From contig CAXXLS010000009.1 in assembly GCA_963677135.2 (NCBI GenBank), positions 248,001 to 312,000 on the forward strand: DNA of 64,000 nt. The letters run 5' to 3'. This DNA comes from Seleniibacterium sp963677135 (GTDB lineage Bacteria; Desulfobacterota; Desulfuromonadia; Desulfuromonadales; Geopsychrobacteraceae). The notes under the pieces are model-generated. The model was not told the DNA's origin, did not search any database, and saw only the letters and a list, made by a program, of their open reading frames with translations. Both the position numbers and the translations under genes were made by a program. Below, piece after piece: positions 51,700 through 60,600 of the stretch (position 1 is the first letter of the stretch; the number at the start of each line of letters is the position of its first letter).

Positions 51700-52494
51700 T
51701 CAGCCGTTCGCAGGTTTGGCGACATGAAGGGCGACGTTGTGCTCCTCCAGACATGTCAGCACTTCCTTGGGAGGCTGCTTGTCACAGAAAAGGGCGGTGA
51801 TCTGGGACAGGTGGCCAAGGCGCACCACGGCATTGCGACCGAATTTCGAATGGTCGGCGGCCAGAAAGACTTTGCGGGAGTTCTCGATAATGGCCTGGGC
51901 GACGCGAACTTCATGGTAGTCAAAATCGAGCAGGGTGCCGTCCGTCTCGATGGCTGAGACCCCGATGATGCCGTAGTCCACCTTGAACTGGCGGATGAAG
52001 TCGATGGTGGCCTCCCCGGTAATGCCCCGGTCCCGGCTGCGAACCACGCCCCCGGCGATGATCACTTCGCAGGTGGGGTTGCCACTGAGAATGGTTGCGA
52101 CATTCAGGTCATTGGTGATGACCCGGAGCCCTTCATGGCTGCGCAGGGCGCGGGCGACCTCTTCGGTGGTGGTTCCGATATCGATAAAGACCGACGCCCG
52201 ATTGGGGATCTGGGCAGCAACCTCGCGGGCGATGCGCTGTTTTTCTTCGAGCAGCAGGACTTTTCTGGTTTCGTACGCGACATTCTCAACGCTGGAATTT
52301 ATCCCGACGCCTCCGTGAAAGCGTCTGACCACTCCATGCTTGCAGAGTTCATTGATGTCTCGCCTGATGGTCTGGGGGGTCACCGAAAAGTGCTGGGCCA
52401 TTTCCTCGACAGCCGCAAAACCTTGCTGCTGAACCAGATCGACAATCTGTTTCTGGCGCTGGTTGAGGCTGAGCTCCGATTTGGTAGATGCCAT
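51700..52494 (-). CDS. glpR: DeoR-family regulator, likely GlpR
   Basis: 264 residues. An N-terminal winged helix (about 8-62, NQRQKQIVDLVQQQGFAAVEEMAQHFSVTPQTIRRDINEL) is followed by a DeoR sugar-binding domain with IDIGTTTEEVARAL, IIAGGVVRSRD, GVSAI and LAADHSKFGRNA. The position divergent to glpF and glpK points to a glycerol-3-phosphate responsive repressor. The selenoprotein gene follows 46 bases on. Confidence 0.85.
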   Translation of the reverse strand: MASTKSELSLNQRQKQIVDLVQQQGFAAVEEMAQHFSVTPQTIRRDINELCKHGVVRRFHGGVGINSSVENVAYETRKVLLLEEKQRIAREVAAQIPNRASVFIDIGTTTEEVARALRSHEGLRVITNDLNVATILSGNPTCEVIIAGGVVRSRDRGITGEATIDFIRQFKVDYGIIGVSAIETDGTLLDFDYHEVRVAQAIIENSRKVFLAADHSKFGRNAVVRLGHLSQITALFCDKQPPKEVLTCLEEHNVALHVAKPANG

Positions 52495-52568
52495 CTTTCC
52501 TCCTCATCACATTGTCATCATGTTGCAAATCGCACACGAGCAATCGCAGGTATATCAAAATATGTAAC

Positions 52569-52590
52569 ACATTCAGCTGTTTCTGAACAT
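52569..52590. promoter_or_regulatory. Candidate GlpR operator
   Basis: Dyad ACATTCAG / CTGAACAT with a 6-base centre. One half contains ATGTTC on the minus strand, as in the E. coli GlpR half-site. The other half differs by two bases. Confidence 0.3.
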
Positions 52591-52654
52591 ATGATTGTTG
52601 CCGGTGTTGGCTTGTGAAAAGCCAGCCCGGCGGCGGGTCTCCTCCCCTTTCCGG

Positions 52655-52709
52655 GAGACTGCCTGGCGATCTGGCGGCCAAGGGCAGATCGGCTGGAACG
52701 GGGAGTCTC
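52655..52709. other. Nested stem structure in the glpR-glpF region
   Basis: Outer stem GAGACT (52655-52660) with AGTCTC (52704-52709); inner stem CGATCTG (52667-52673) with CAGATCG (52685-52691). Both are perfect. Which strand is transcribed is unclear. Confidence 0.35.
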
Positions 52710-53146
52710 TGGCCGGCAGGGGGCGGCGGTCCGGAATATGCCACGGAATAATTCGGAAACGAACCTTTTTGGGAAAATAATTTTCGAAAAAGAAAATAAA
52801 GTAGTTGCAAGGGAGCGCTTTTTCATGCTAGCTTTCGCTTTAGAATAGCGTTTTGATTGAAACTGAAAGTTCATGTTGCTCAAGGGCGCTCTGTCTGCTC
52901 TTTCTTGCGGAGACCTTGAAAGGAACGAAATTTCGCATAAATAGAACTTCCGGCCAGGTTGGCGTACGGGACGGTTAACTCTGACGCGGTTTTATTGTCC
53001 GTCCCGGATACGGTTCCTGGCCGTTTACTGTCACAGATTCCATTTTGCCTGAAGGAGGTGCCGGACGCTGAACATCACGACTGCTGGAAAGGGTTTAGGG
53101 TTGTTGTAGAGAGGTTATAAATTTTGCAATTTTCAAGGAGCGAAAG

Positions 53147-53866
53147 ATGAGTATCTTTATCGGTGAATTGGTCGGAACAGCCATTCTGATTCTGCTGGGC
53201 GGGGGGGTCGTCGCAAATGTTCTGCTGGAAAATTCAAAAGGTCAGAATTCCGGCTGGATCGTTATTACGGCCGGCTGGGGATTTGCTGTTGCCATAGCGG
53301 TCTATGTCGCCGGCTGGATCAGCGGTGCGCACCTGAATCCAGCCGTCACCATCGGCTTCCTGGTGCTCGGAAATATCTCGTTGGCCGAGGCGATGCAGTA
53401 TTTTGCAGGCGAGTTCGCCGGCGCGTTTTGCGGAGCCGTCCTGGTCTGGCTGGCTTATCTTCCTCACTGGAAGCAGACCGACAGTCCTGATCTCAAGCTT
53501 GCCGTGTTCAGTACCGGGCCTGCCATTCGCAGTACCGTCGCGAATCTGTTGTGTGAAATAATCGGCACTGCCATGCTGATGGTCGGAGTGCTCGGTATTT
53601 TCAATCAGAACAACGGTATCGGCAGCGGTTTCGGTCCCTACGCCGTCGGTATCCTGGTGTTCAGTCTCGGCCTTTCGCTTGGTGGCCCCACGGGTTACGC
53701 CATCAATCCTGCACGCGACCTGGCGCCGCGTATCGCTCATGCGCTTCTGCCGATTCCGGGAAAGCGCGACTCAGACTGGTCCTACGCCTGGATTCCGGTC
53801 GTCGGACCGGTCATCGGCGGTGCGGTCGGTGCTCTGCTGTATCGGGGAGTGGTGAGCTTCCTGTAG
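53147..53866 (+). CDS. glpF: Aquaglyceroporin (glycerol facilitator)
   Basis: 239 residues, six helices plus two half-helices of the MIP family. The first NPA motif is in GAHLNPAVTIG and the second is INPARDLAPR; the aspartate after NPAR marks glycerol facilitators rather than water channels. AAGGAGCG precedes the ATG. glpK follows after about 145 bases. Confidence 0.9.
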   Translation: MSIFIGELVGTAILILLGGGVVANVLLENSKGQNSGWIVITAGWGFAVAIAVYVAGWISGAHLNPAVTIGFLVLGNISLAEAMQYFAGEFAGAFCGAVLVWLAYLPHWKQTDSPDLKLAVFSTGPAIRSTVANLLCEIIGTAMLMVGVLGIFNQNNGIGSGFGPYAVGILVFSLGLSLGGPTGYAINPARDLAPRIAHALLPIPGKRDSDWSYAWIPVVGPVIGGAVGALLYRGVVSFL

Positions 53867-54012
53867 GCCTGCCGGTTTCATAGATGACAGTGGTGGTCGA
53901 ATCCGGTCGGGTGATGTGCTCAGGGCGCGTCCGGTCCGGCGATAAGCCGATCCCGTCGTTTGATCACCGGCTGAATAGAATATGCCTTATATTTAATTCA
54001 AGGAGAATAGCC

Positions 54013-55524
54013 ATGCCAAAGTATGTTGCTGCAATCGATCAGGGTACCACCAGTTCACGTTGCATGATTTTCAATCATGCCGGCGAGCCTGTTTCATCTT
54101 CCCAGCTTGAGCATGAGCAGATTTATCCCAAGCCCGGCTGGGTAGAGCACGATGCTATCGAGATCTGGTCCCGGACCAAGGAAGTGATCCATGATGCCAT
54201 GGAAAAAGCAGGCCTGGTGGCGTCCGATATCGCTGCCGTCGGCATTACCAATCAGCGTGAAACGACGGTCGTCTGGGACAAAAAGACAGGCCAGCCTTAC
54301 TATAATGCCATTGTCTGGCAGGACACCCGTACCGATACCATCTGCAACGAACTGGCCGGTGAAGAGGGGCAGGACCGTTTCCGGGCGAAGACCGGTTTGC
54401 CCCTCGCCACCTATTTCTCCGGCCCGAAGATCAAATGGCTCCTCGATAATGTCCAGGGGTTGCGCGCTGCCGCTGAGAGGGGCGATGCCCTGTTCGGCAA
54501 CATGGACACCTGGATTACCTGGAAACTGACCGGCGGCGTTCATGGCGGGGCCCATGTCACCGACGTCACCAATGCGTCACGGACCATGCTGATGGACCTG
54601 GATGGCACCAAATGGGATGCGGACATCCTTCGGCAGATGGATATTCCGGCCCAGATGCTTCCCGAAATCCGTCCATCAAGCGATCCCGAAGTGTATGGCT
54701 ATACCACCAGGACAGGGCCCTTTGCCGGGGAAATTCCGGTCTGCGGTATCCTTGGCGATCAGCAGGCCGCCACGGTCGGACAGACCTGCTTCGAAGTCGG
54801 GGAAGCCAAAAATACCTACGGTACCGGTTGTTTTATGCTGCTCAACACCGGGACCGAAATCGTTCACTCCCGGAACGGTCTGCTGACCACCCCCTGCTAC
54901 AAATTCGGAAGCGAACCGACCGTTTACGCCCTTGAAGGCTCCATCGCGATAGCCGGTGCCGTCGTCCAGTGGCTGCGTGACCAGATGCGGCTTATCAATA
55001 CGGCCGCCGATGTCGAAAACCTGGCCCGCATGGTCGAGGACAACGGGGACATGTATTTTGTCCCGGCCTTCTCGGGTCTCTTCGCTCCTTACTGGAAGAG
55101 CGATGCCCGCGGGGCCATCGTCGGGATGACCCGTTATCTTACTCGTGGCCATTTTGCCCGGGCCGCCCTGGAGGCCGTTGCCTATCAGACCCGGGAGGTC
55201 CTCGACGCCATGGAAGCGGATTCCGGGGTCAAGCTGCAGGCGCTCAAGGTTGATGGCGGGATGGTCGCCAATGAACTGCTGATGCAGTACCAGGCCGACG
55301 TTCTCAACGTACCGGTGACCAGGCCGATGGTGGCCGAAAGTACCGCTCTTGGCGCCGCCTATGCCGCAGGCCTGGCCGTCGGGTTCTGGAAAAATACCGA
55401 GGAAATGAAAAAGAACTGGGGGGTCGATAAAACCTGGACGCCGTCCGAGGACGACACCGCCCGGGTCAGAAATTACAACAAGTGGAAAAAAGCCGTCACC
55501 CGCACCTTTGACTGGGTCGACTGA
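54013..55524 (+). CDS. glpK: Glycerol kinase
   Basis: 503 residues, normal length. FGGY-family marks: AAIDQGTTSSRCMIF at the start, HDAIEIW, the ADP/ATP-site NTYGTGCFMLLNTG and the GGMVANELLMQYQADVL motif near residue 415. It phosphorylates glycerol entering through GlpF. Start ATG 54013 has AAGGAG; a frame from 53884 was rejected. Confidence 0.96.
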   Translation: MPKYVAAIDQGTTSSRCMIFNHAGEPVSSSQLEHEQIYPKPGWVEHDAIEIWSRTKEVIHDAMEKAGLVASDIAAVGITNQRETTVVWDKKTGQPYYNAIVWQDTRTDTICNELAGEEGQDRFRAKTGLPLATYFSGPKIKWLLDNVQGLRAAAERGDALFGNMDTWITWKLTGGVHGGAHVTDVTNASRTMLMDLDGTKWDADILRQMDIPAQMLPEIRPSSDPEVYGYTTRTGPFAGEIPVCGILGDQQAATVGQTCFEVGEAKNTYGTGCFMLLNTGTEIVHSRNGLLTTPCYKFGSEPTVYALEGSIAIAGAVVQWLRDQMRLINTAADVENLARMVEDNGDMYFVPAFSGLFAPYWKSDARGAIVGMTRYLTRGHFARAALEAVAYQTREVLDAMEADSGVKLQALKVDGGMVANELLMQYQADVLNVPVTRPMVAESTALGAAYAAGLAVGFWKNTEEMKKNWGVDKTWTPSEDDTARVRNYNKWKKAVTRTFDWVD

Positions 55525-55620
55525 AGCAGATCTTTCGCAACTCTGTCCTCCTCCCCTAAGTCAGGCGGGAGGAGGACAGCCATCGAGCCATTCCGGTCTC
55601 GATCCTCACTCTTGTTATTG

Positions 55621-55659
55621 CCCTGTCCCTTGACTCTCCCCGGGACAGGGCCTTTTTTT
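55621..55659 (+). terminator. Terminator of glpFK
   Basis: CCCTGTCCC (55621-55629) pairs with GGGACAGGG (55642-55650), followed by CCTTTTTTTA. Confidence 0.9.
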
Positions 55660-55854
55660 ACCCTGATTTTTCTGAGTTGAATTGTTTTTGGGAATTATTC
55701 CCAGCCGGAAAGGCATCGGGGCAACCAGCATAGCTTCGGACCGAAAGCGATTGTGGTGATGGGATAGCGTCTGGCAAAAGACCTCTCAGAGCCCGCTTCT
55801 TCTCTGCGTTGAAGCCACTGCTTACTTATCCTGGGGCGGCAGCAGGAGGACACA

Positions 55855-55883
55855 AAAGCCCCCGGAAATGATTCCGAGGGCTT
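55855..55883 (-). terminator. Terminator of the transcarboxylase operon
   Basis: On the minus strand a GCCCTCGGAA / TTCCGGGGGC-type stem with a short loop is followed by TTTTGTG. It lies 40 bases after the stop codon. Confidence 0.7.
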
Positions 55884-55921
55884 CGTCGTGATGCATGTTC
55901 TCAGGACGTCAAACGACTGGG

Positions 55922-57880
55922 CTATTCGATAACGACCAGGAGTTCTCCCTTTTTCACGTTATCGCCGATATCGCACTTGATTTCCTTGATTTTGCCGCCG
56001 GTCGGGGCTTTGAGGGCATTTTCCATCTTCATCGCCTCCAGAACCACGACCGTCTCGCCGGCGGAGATGTCGTCACCGACGGTTTTTTCGAAGCGCAGGA
56101 TCAGTCCCGGCATCGGCGCGGCAATGCCGGCACCGTCAGCAACTTCGGCAGCCTGCTGACTTTGTTTCCTGGCGACCGGCGCTCTGCGGGCCGAACTGCC
56201 GCCCCGGTTGCCGAATTGACCGACGGGCCGAATGACCGGTGACGGGCCGGCCTCGTCGACTTCGATCTGGAAGTATTCATTATCGACAAAGACATTGAAA
56301 GTGCGAAGGTTTTCACTTTTTTCCGGAGCATCGGGCTTTTCAATGAGTTTGCCGGCCTTGGCTTTTTCGATGTCGCTCATGACCTTCTTGCCCTCTTCGA
56401 GGGTGCGCCCTTTCAGTTCCTCCGGCAGCGGCTCAACACCGTACTTGTACTTGAGGAATTTCTTGCCGGTCACCGGATAGAGGGCATACAGCAGGAGGTC
56501 ATCCATATCCTTGGCGAGATCGCCGATTTCATTCTTGGCGGCCTCCAGTTCCGGCTCGAGAATCTCGGCCGGGCGGCAGCTGATCGGTTCACTGCCGCGC
56601 GGGTAGTCGACCAGGGCTTTCTGCTGGACTTCCGGATCGATGGGGACCGCGGTCTTGCCGTAGAGCCCGTAGCAGAGGTCCTTGACCTGGGCGGTGATCA
56701 TTTTGTAGCGCTCTTCGGGCGTATCGAACAGCACATTGTTGACGGTCTGGATGCCGACGATCTGGCTGGTCGGTGTCACCAGGGGAATCTGGCCGAGTTC
56801 CTTGCGGACCCGGGGCAGTTCCTCAAATACCTGGGGCAGCTTGTCGAGGGCGTCCATCTCGCGCAACTGGTTGACCAGGTTGGAGAGCATGCCGCCCGGA
56901 GTCTGGTGCAGAAGAACGTTGATATCGATGGTCGACAGCTTGGAGTCGTCGAGGAGGTGCCGGTATTTGGGCACGATGTCGCGCTCCAGGACGACATTGA
57001 TGGCGGCCAGGGCGTTGATGTCGAAACCGGTGTCCCGATCGGTTCCCAGCAGAGCCATGACCAGCGGCTCGATAGGGGGATGGGAGGTGCGGTTGGCGAA
57101 TGGCGACATGCAGGTATCGAGGATATCGACCCCGGCCTCGATGGCCTTCATCTGGGTCATGGCGGCCATGCCTGAGGTGCAGTGGCTGTGCAGGTGCAGG
57201 GGCACGTCGGGGACCGCTTCCTTGATGGCGCGCACCAGCTGGAAGGCGTCATAGGGAGCGATCAGCCCGGCCATATCCTTGATGCAGATGGAATCGGCGC
57301 CCAGCTCTTCTAGGGCTTTGGCTTTTTTGATGAAATAATCGAGGGTGTAAACGTCCCCGCCCATGCGCGGCTGGGTCATGGTGTAGCAGATACAGCCCTG
57401 GAAGTGCTTTCCGGCGGCCTTGATTGCCGGAACCACGGTTCCGAAGTTGCGGTAGTCGTTCAGGGCGTCGAAAGTCCGGAAAATATCCATGCCGTTTTCG
57501 GCGGCCCGCTCGACAAACGCCTTGGCGACGTCATCGGCATAGTTCCGGTAGCCGACCAGGTTCTGGCCGCGCAGAAGCATGGAGAAGGGTGTCTTCTTGA
57601 TATACTTTTTCAGGGTGCGCAGGCGCTCCCAGGGATCTTCGCCCAAAAAGCGGTGCATGGTGTCGAAGGTCGCTCCCCCCCAGGTCTCGATGGCCCAGAA
57701 GCCGATGTCGTCGAGCATTTCGGCAACCGGGATCATGTCCTCGGTGCGGCCGCGGGTGGCGAACAGCGACTGGTGCCCGTCCCGCAGGGTCACGTCCATG
57801 ATTTTGATCGGATTGGCAGCGGCAGGACGGTCTTTGCCGTAATTCATCTCGGTTATATGTAACTGACAGTGTTCGTTCAT
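55922..57880 (-). CDS. Transcarboxylase 5S-type carboxyltransferase fused to biotin carrier
   Basis: 652 residues. An N-terminal HMGL-like TIM barrel (about 25-300: VTLRDGHQSLFATR, the catalytic lysine in CIKDMAGL, metal histidines in HLHSHCTSGM) and a conserved carboxylase domain (about 300-470) match the 5S subunit of methylmalonyl-CoA transcarboxylase, PycB and OadA. A 1.3S-type carrier (about 580-652) has the biotinyl lysine in EAMKMEN. The neighbour 12S-like gene makes transcarboxylase (pyruvate plus methylmalonyl-CoA to oxaloacetate plus propionyl-CoA) the best reading, but a decarboxylase pump or PycB role cannot be excluded. Confidence 0.8.
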   Translation of the reverse strand: MNEHCQLHITEMNYGKDRPAAANPIKIMDVTLRDGHQSLFATRGRTEDMIPVAEMLDDIGFWAIETWGGATFDTMHRFLGEDPWERLRTLKKYIKKTPFSMLLRGQNLVGYRNYADDVAKAFVERAAENGMDIFRTFDALNDYRNFGTVVPAIKAAGKHFQGCICYTMTQPRMGGDVYTLDYFIKKAKALEELGADSICIKDMAGLIAPYDAFQLVRAIKEAVPDVPLHLHSHCTSGMAAMTQMKAIEAGVDILDTCMSPFANRTSHPPIEPLVMALLGTDRDTGFDINALAAINVVLERDIVPKYRHLLDDSKLSTIDINVLLHQTPGGMLSNLVNQLREMDALDKLPQVFEELPRVRKELGQIPLVTPTSQIVGIQTVNNVLFDTPEERYKMITAQVKDLCYGLYGKTAVPIDPEVQQKALVDYPRGSEPISCRPAEILEPELEAAKNEIGDLAKDMDDLLLYALYPVTGKKFLKYKYGVEPLPEELKGRTLEEGKKVMSDIEKAKAGKLIEKPDAPEKSENLRTFNVFVDNEYFQIEVDEAGPSPVIRPVGQFGNRGGSSARRAPVARKQSQQAAEVADGAGIAAPMPGLILRFEKTVGDDISAGETVVVLEAMKMENALKAPTGGKIKEIKCDIGDNVKKGELLVVIE

Positions 57881-57916
57881 TGTCTAAGAATCCTTCTCGT
57901 TATGTCCTGATACTGG

Positions 57917-58099
57917 TTACCGGTAGGCTGCAAACTTCATGACGCTGCGCTGCAGGACCATCTTGCGCTGCTGGATCTGGCTGAGTCGTCCGGCCCGGTT
58001 CCAGGCCTGGGTGCGCATGGGTTCCTGCTGCTGTTGCTCGGCATCAAGGTATGCGGATACGGCGGCCATTGCTGCTGCGAGTTTTTTGTTTCTGTCCAT
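57917..58099 (-). CDS. Small subunit-like protein of the transcarboxylase operon
   Basis: 60 residues. MDRNKKLAAAMAAVSAYLDAEQ, then WNRAGRLSQIQQRKMVLQRS. This is the pattern of small proteins found beside biotin-dependent decarboxylases/carboxyltransferases, without a helix long enough to be OadG. The ATG at 58099 is chosen for the AAAGGA upstream. It lies between the 12S-like and 5S-like genes. Confidence 0.65.
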   Translation of the reverse strand: MDRNKKLAAAMAAVSAYLDAEQQQQEPMRTQAWNRAGRLSQIQQRKMVLQRSVMKFAAYR

Positions 58100-58282
58100 G
58101 GTTGTCGTCCTTTTCGTGAGTGTTGTCATGTTTATGTGATGATCTTTCGGTCAATGTCTGGGCTGCCTTGACTGCCGCCCGCAGTCGTTTCAGCCCCGGG
58201 TTCGGAGACCCGATCACGCTTAACACTCTCTCTTTTCATTGTTGCAATTAAATCTCCATGGATTGTGGTACCCAACAACCGT

Positions 58283-59836
58283 TTACAGCGGGATGTTGCC
58301 GTGTTTCTTGGCCGGACGCTGTTCCCGTTTGTTGCACAGAATTTCCAGCGCATCGATGAGCCGGGCCCGGGTTTCCGCCGGTTCGATAACGGCGTCAACA
58401 TGACCGCGGGCTGCAGAGCAGTAGGGATTGGCGAACTGTTCTTCGTATTCAGCCTTGCACTTCAGCTTTTCTGCTGCCGGATCCTCGGCGGCCTCGATGC
58501 GTTTTTTGTAGATGATATTGGCCGCGCCGTCGGCACCCATGACGGCGATCTCCGCGGTCGGCCAGGCAAAAGCCATGTCGTTGCCCAGATCCTTGGCGTT
58601 CATGGCCAGGTAGGATCCGCCGTAGTCCTTGCGGACCGAAAGCAGCAGCTTGGGAACCGTGGCTTCCGAATAGCTCCACAGCAGCTTGGAGCCGTGGTTG
58701 ATGATCCCCGACCACTCCTGGTTGGTGCCCGGGAGATAGCCGGGGACATCAGCGATGGTCAACAAAGGGATATTAAAGGCATCGCACATGCGAATGAAAC
58801 GGCTGGCTTTGTTAGAGGCATTAATATCGAGGCAACCGGCCATGACCATCGGCTGATTGGCAATGATGCCGACGCTGCGGCCGTTGAGACGGGCCAGGGC
58901 AACGATGATGTTGGGAGCATAATGCTCATGGGGTTCGAAGAATTCCCCGTCATCCACGATATGGCCGATCAGTTCCTTCATGTCGTAGGCGGCACTCGGG
59001 CTGTCCGGAATGATGCTGTTGAGCTCGGGAATGATGCGGGCCGGATCATCACTGGTGGGGTAGATCGGCGCTTCTTCCATGTTGTTGGACGGCAGGTAAG
59101 AGAGCAGCACCTTGATCTGCTCGATGCAGTCGGCGTCATCTTCGCAGGCGAAGTGGGCGACCCCGCTCTTGGTATTGTGCGTCATGGCGCCGCCCAGTTC
59201 TTCCATGGTGACGTCCTCGCCGAGAACCGCCTTGATGACCGCAGGCCCGGTGATGAACATGTGGCTGGTTTTTTTGACCATGAAGATGAAATCGGTCATG
59301 GCCGGGGAGTAGACGGCGCCGCCGGCGGCTGAGCCCATGATGGCTGAAATCTGGGGGATAACCCCGGAGCACAGGGCGTTGCGACGGAAGACCTGGCCGT
59401 AGCCGGAAAGGGAGTCGACCCCTTCCTGAATGCGGGCGCCGCCGGAATCGTTCAGGCCGATGATGGGACAGCCCGCTTTTTCCGCGAGATCCATGACCTT
59501 GCAGATTTTGGCGGCGTGCATTTCGCCGAGGCTGCCGGCCCGAGCGGTAAAATCCTGCGCGAAGGCGAACACCGGGCGTCCATTGACGTAGCCGTGGCCG
59601 GTTACGACGCCGTCGGCCGGGATGTCGACCTTCTCCATGCCGAAATTGGTGCAGCGATGTTCGACAAACATGTCGAGCTCGCGGAAGGTGCCCTCGTCGA
59701 ACAACAGATCAAGGCGTTCGCGTGCGGTGAGTTTTCCTTTGGCTTTGTGCTTTGCAACTGCGGCTTCGCCACCCATCTGAAGAATTTTGGCCTGTTTTTC
59801 CTTCAGCAACGCGATGGCATCTTCTGTCCTGCCCAT
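58283..59836 (-). CDS. Methylmalonyl-CoA carboxyltransferase 12S subunit (acyl-CoA carboxyltransferase)
   Basis: 517 residues, the normal length for 12S/MmdA/PccB proteins. Two crotonase-like halves carry the oxyanion holes: GLNDSGGARIQEG and GSAAGGAVYSPA in the first, DVPGYLPGTNQEWSGIINHG and the GSYLAMNAKDLG segment in the second. It binds the acyl-CoA and passes the carboxyl to the biotin carrier. Together with the 5S-1.3S fusion it forms the likely transcarboxylase. Confidence 0.88.
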   Translation of the reverse strand: MGRTEDAIALLKEKQAKILQMGGEAAVAKHKAKGKLTARERLDLLFDEGTFRELDMFVEHRCTNFGMEKVDIPADGVVTGHGYVNGRPVFAFAQDFTARAGSLGEMHAAKICKVMDLAEKAGCPIIGLNDSGGARIQEGVDSLSGYGQVFRRNALCSGVIPQISAIMGSAAGGAVYSPAMTDFIFMVKKTSHMFITGPAVIKAVLGEDVTMEELGGAMTHNTKSGVAHFACEDDADCIEQIKVLLSYLPSNNMEEAPIYPTSDDPARIIPELNSIIPDSPSAAYDMKELIGHIVDDGEFFEPHEHYAPNIIVALARLNGRSVGIIANQPMVMAGCLDINASNKASRFIRMCDAFNIPLLTIADVPGYLPGTNQEWSGIINHGSKLLWSYSEATVPKLLLSVRKDYGGSYLAMNAKDLGNDMAFAWPTAEIAVMGADGAANIIYKKRIEAAEDPAAEKLKCKAEYEEQFANPYCSAARGHVDAVIEPAETRARLIDALEILCNKREQRPAKKHGNIPL

Positions 59837-60600
59837 CTTGACTCCTTTGTTAGCGCGGTTAAATTGGCCTGAGCATGATGACGATGCACTGATTGCGCCG
59901 CCCCATGACGTGGCTAATAAAAATCGATAACCTTCAGGTCAGGCAGTCTGTCGTGGGTTTTGGTGTCCGATGAAGGGATCGCAATCGGAAAATACCGGTG
60001 ACAGTGCCGCTGTTGACCATCCAATCAGGTTTTGCCTGGAACCAGGACCTCTCTCAGGTTTGGCTGGCAGACATCAGGAAAAATCGTGGTGCGGATGTTT
60101 TCCCGTCTTTCGATTCCCGCCCGGAAAAATAAGCAGACTCTCCGCTCTTAGAAAGAGCAATTGCATTGAGAACTATGAGTAGATGTCAATTTTTACACAG
60201 TGACATTCAATATGGCCGGCGACGGGACGTCGGCGACCGGTAAATTACATAAAAATAAAAAAACAACGTTGTGAAAGAACGATGTAAAAGAATGCTAACA
60301 GGTTTGTCTGAAAACTGCAATATCAGAAATTGGTAAAACCAATTTTTTTCTTTAAGTTTTTTCCGGCGCCCCGCAGGTCTTTTATTTCAGACCTGTCAAG
60401 ATCGCCGGATTTCTTCCATGTCAGGCAGTTAAGCCATTGAGAAACAGCCGAAAATTATCAGCGTGGCAGGTTGTTCTTCCGTCCTGACCAAGCCCTGACT
60501 TCATGTTAACAGGGAAGGAAAGGTGGTGCCAATCCCCCCCTTCGCTGTTGTTCCGGACTGTTAGTGCAGGTTGTAGAAGGCGGCCTTGACGATGTTGAGA
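59837..60600. other. Long gene-free stretch between tpiA and the 12S gene
   Basis: About 760 bases. The left half is GC-rich without motif; 60160-60360 is strongly AT-rich and likely bears the promoter of the transcarboxylase operon. A two-level stem is at 60363-60408. A 13-codon frame just after tpiA (DLNIVKAAFYNLH) is too short to call. Confidence 0.5.
60363..60408. other. Two-level stem structure in the tpiA/12S region
   Basis: Outer stem CCGGCG (60363-60368) with CGCCGG (60403-60408) encloses inner stem CAGGTCT (60374-60380) with AGACCTG (60389-60395). On the minus strand it is followed by an A run rather than a T run, and on the plus strand by no strong T run, so it is not a typical terminator. 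Confidence 0.4.

Larger units (their letters stand above)
52495..53146. other. Divergent control region glpR / glpF
   Basis: About 650 bases, long for a promoter region. Seen in it are a GlpR-like dyad at 52569-52590, a nested stem structure at 52655-52709 and an AT-rich block at 52750-52860 with AAAGAAAATAAAG-type runs like those bound by DeoR proteins. CGAAATTTCG at about 52925-52935 is a small palindrome. No coding frame looks real. Confidence 0.5.
55525..55921. other. Intergenic region glpK / transcarboxylase gene
   Basis: About 395 bases between convergent genes. It holds the terminator of each (55621-55659 and 55855-55883). A short palindrome (GGGAATTATTCCC) lies near 55690. Nothing else is seen. 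Confidence 0.6.

Noticed and set aside
51543..51725. A 60-residue ORF ending at the TGA at 51543
   Set aside because: It is the truncated reading of the selenoprotein; the frame beyond the TGA is clearly coding.
60560..60600. Reading frame DLNIVKAAFYNLH after the tpiA stop
   Set aside because: Only 13 codons; TpiA is complete without it. It could be an old frameshifted tail but there is no way to tell.
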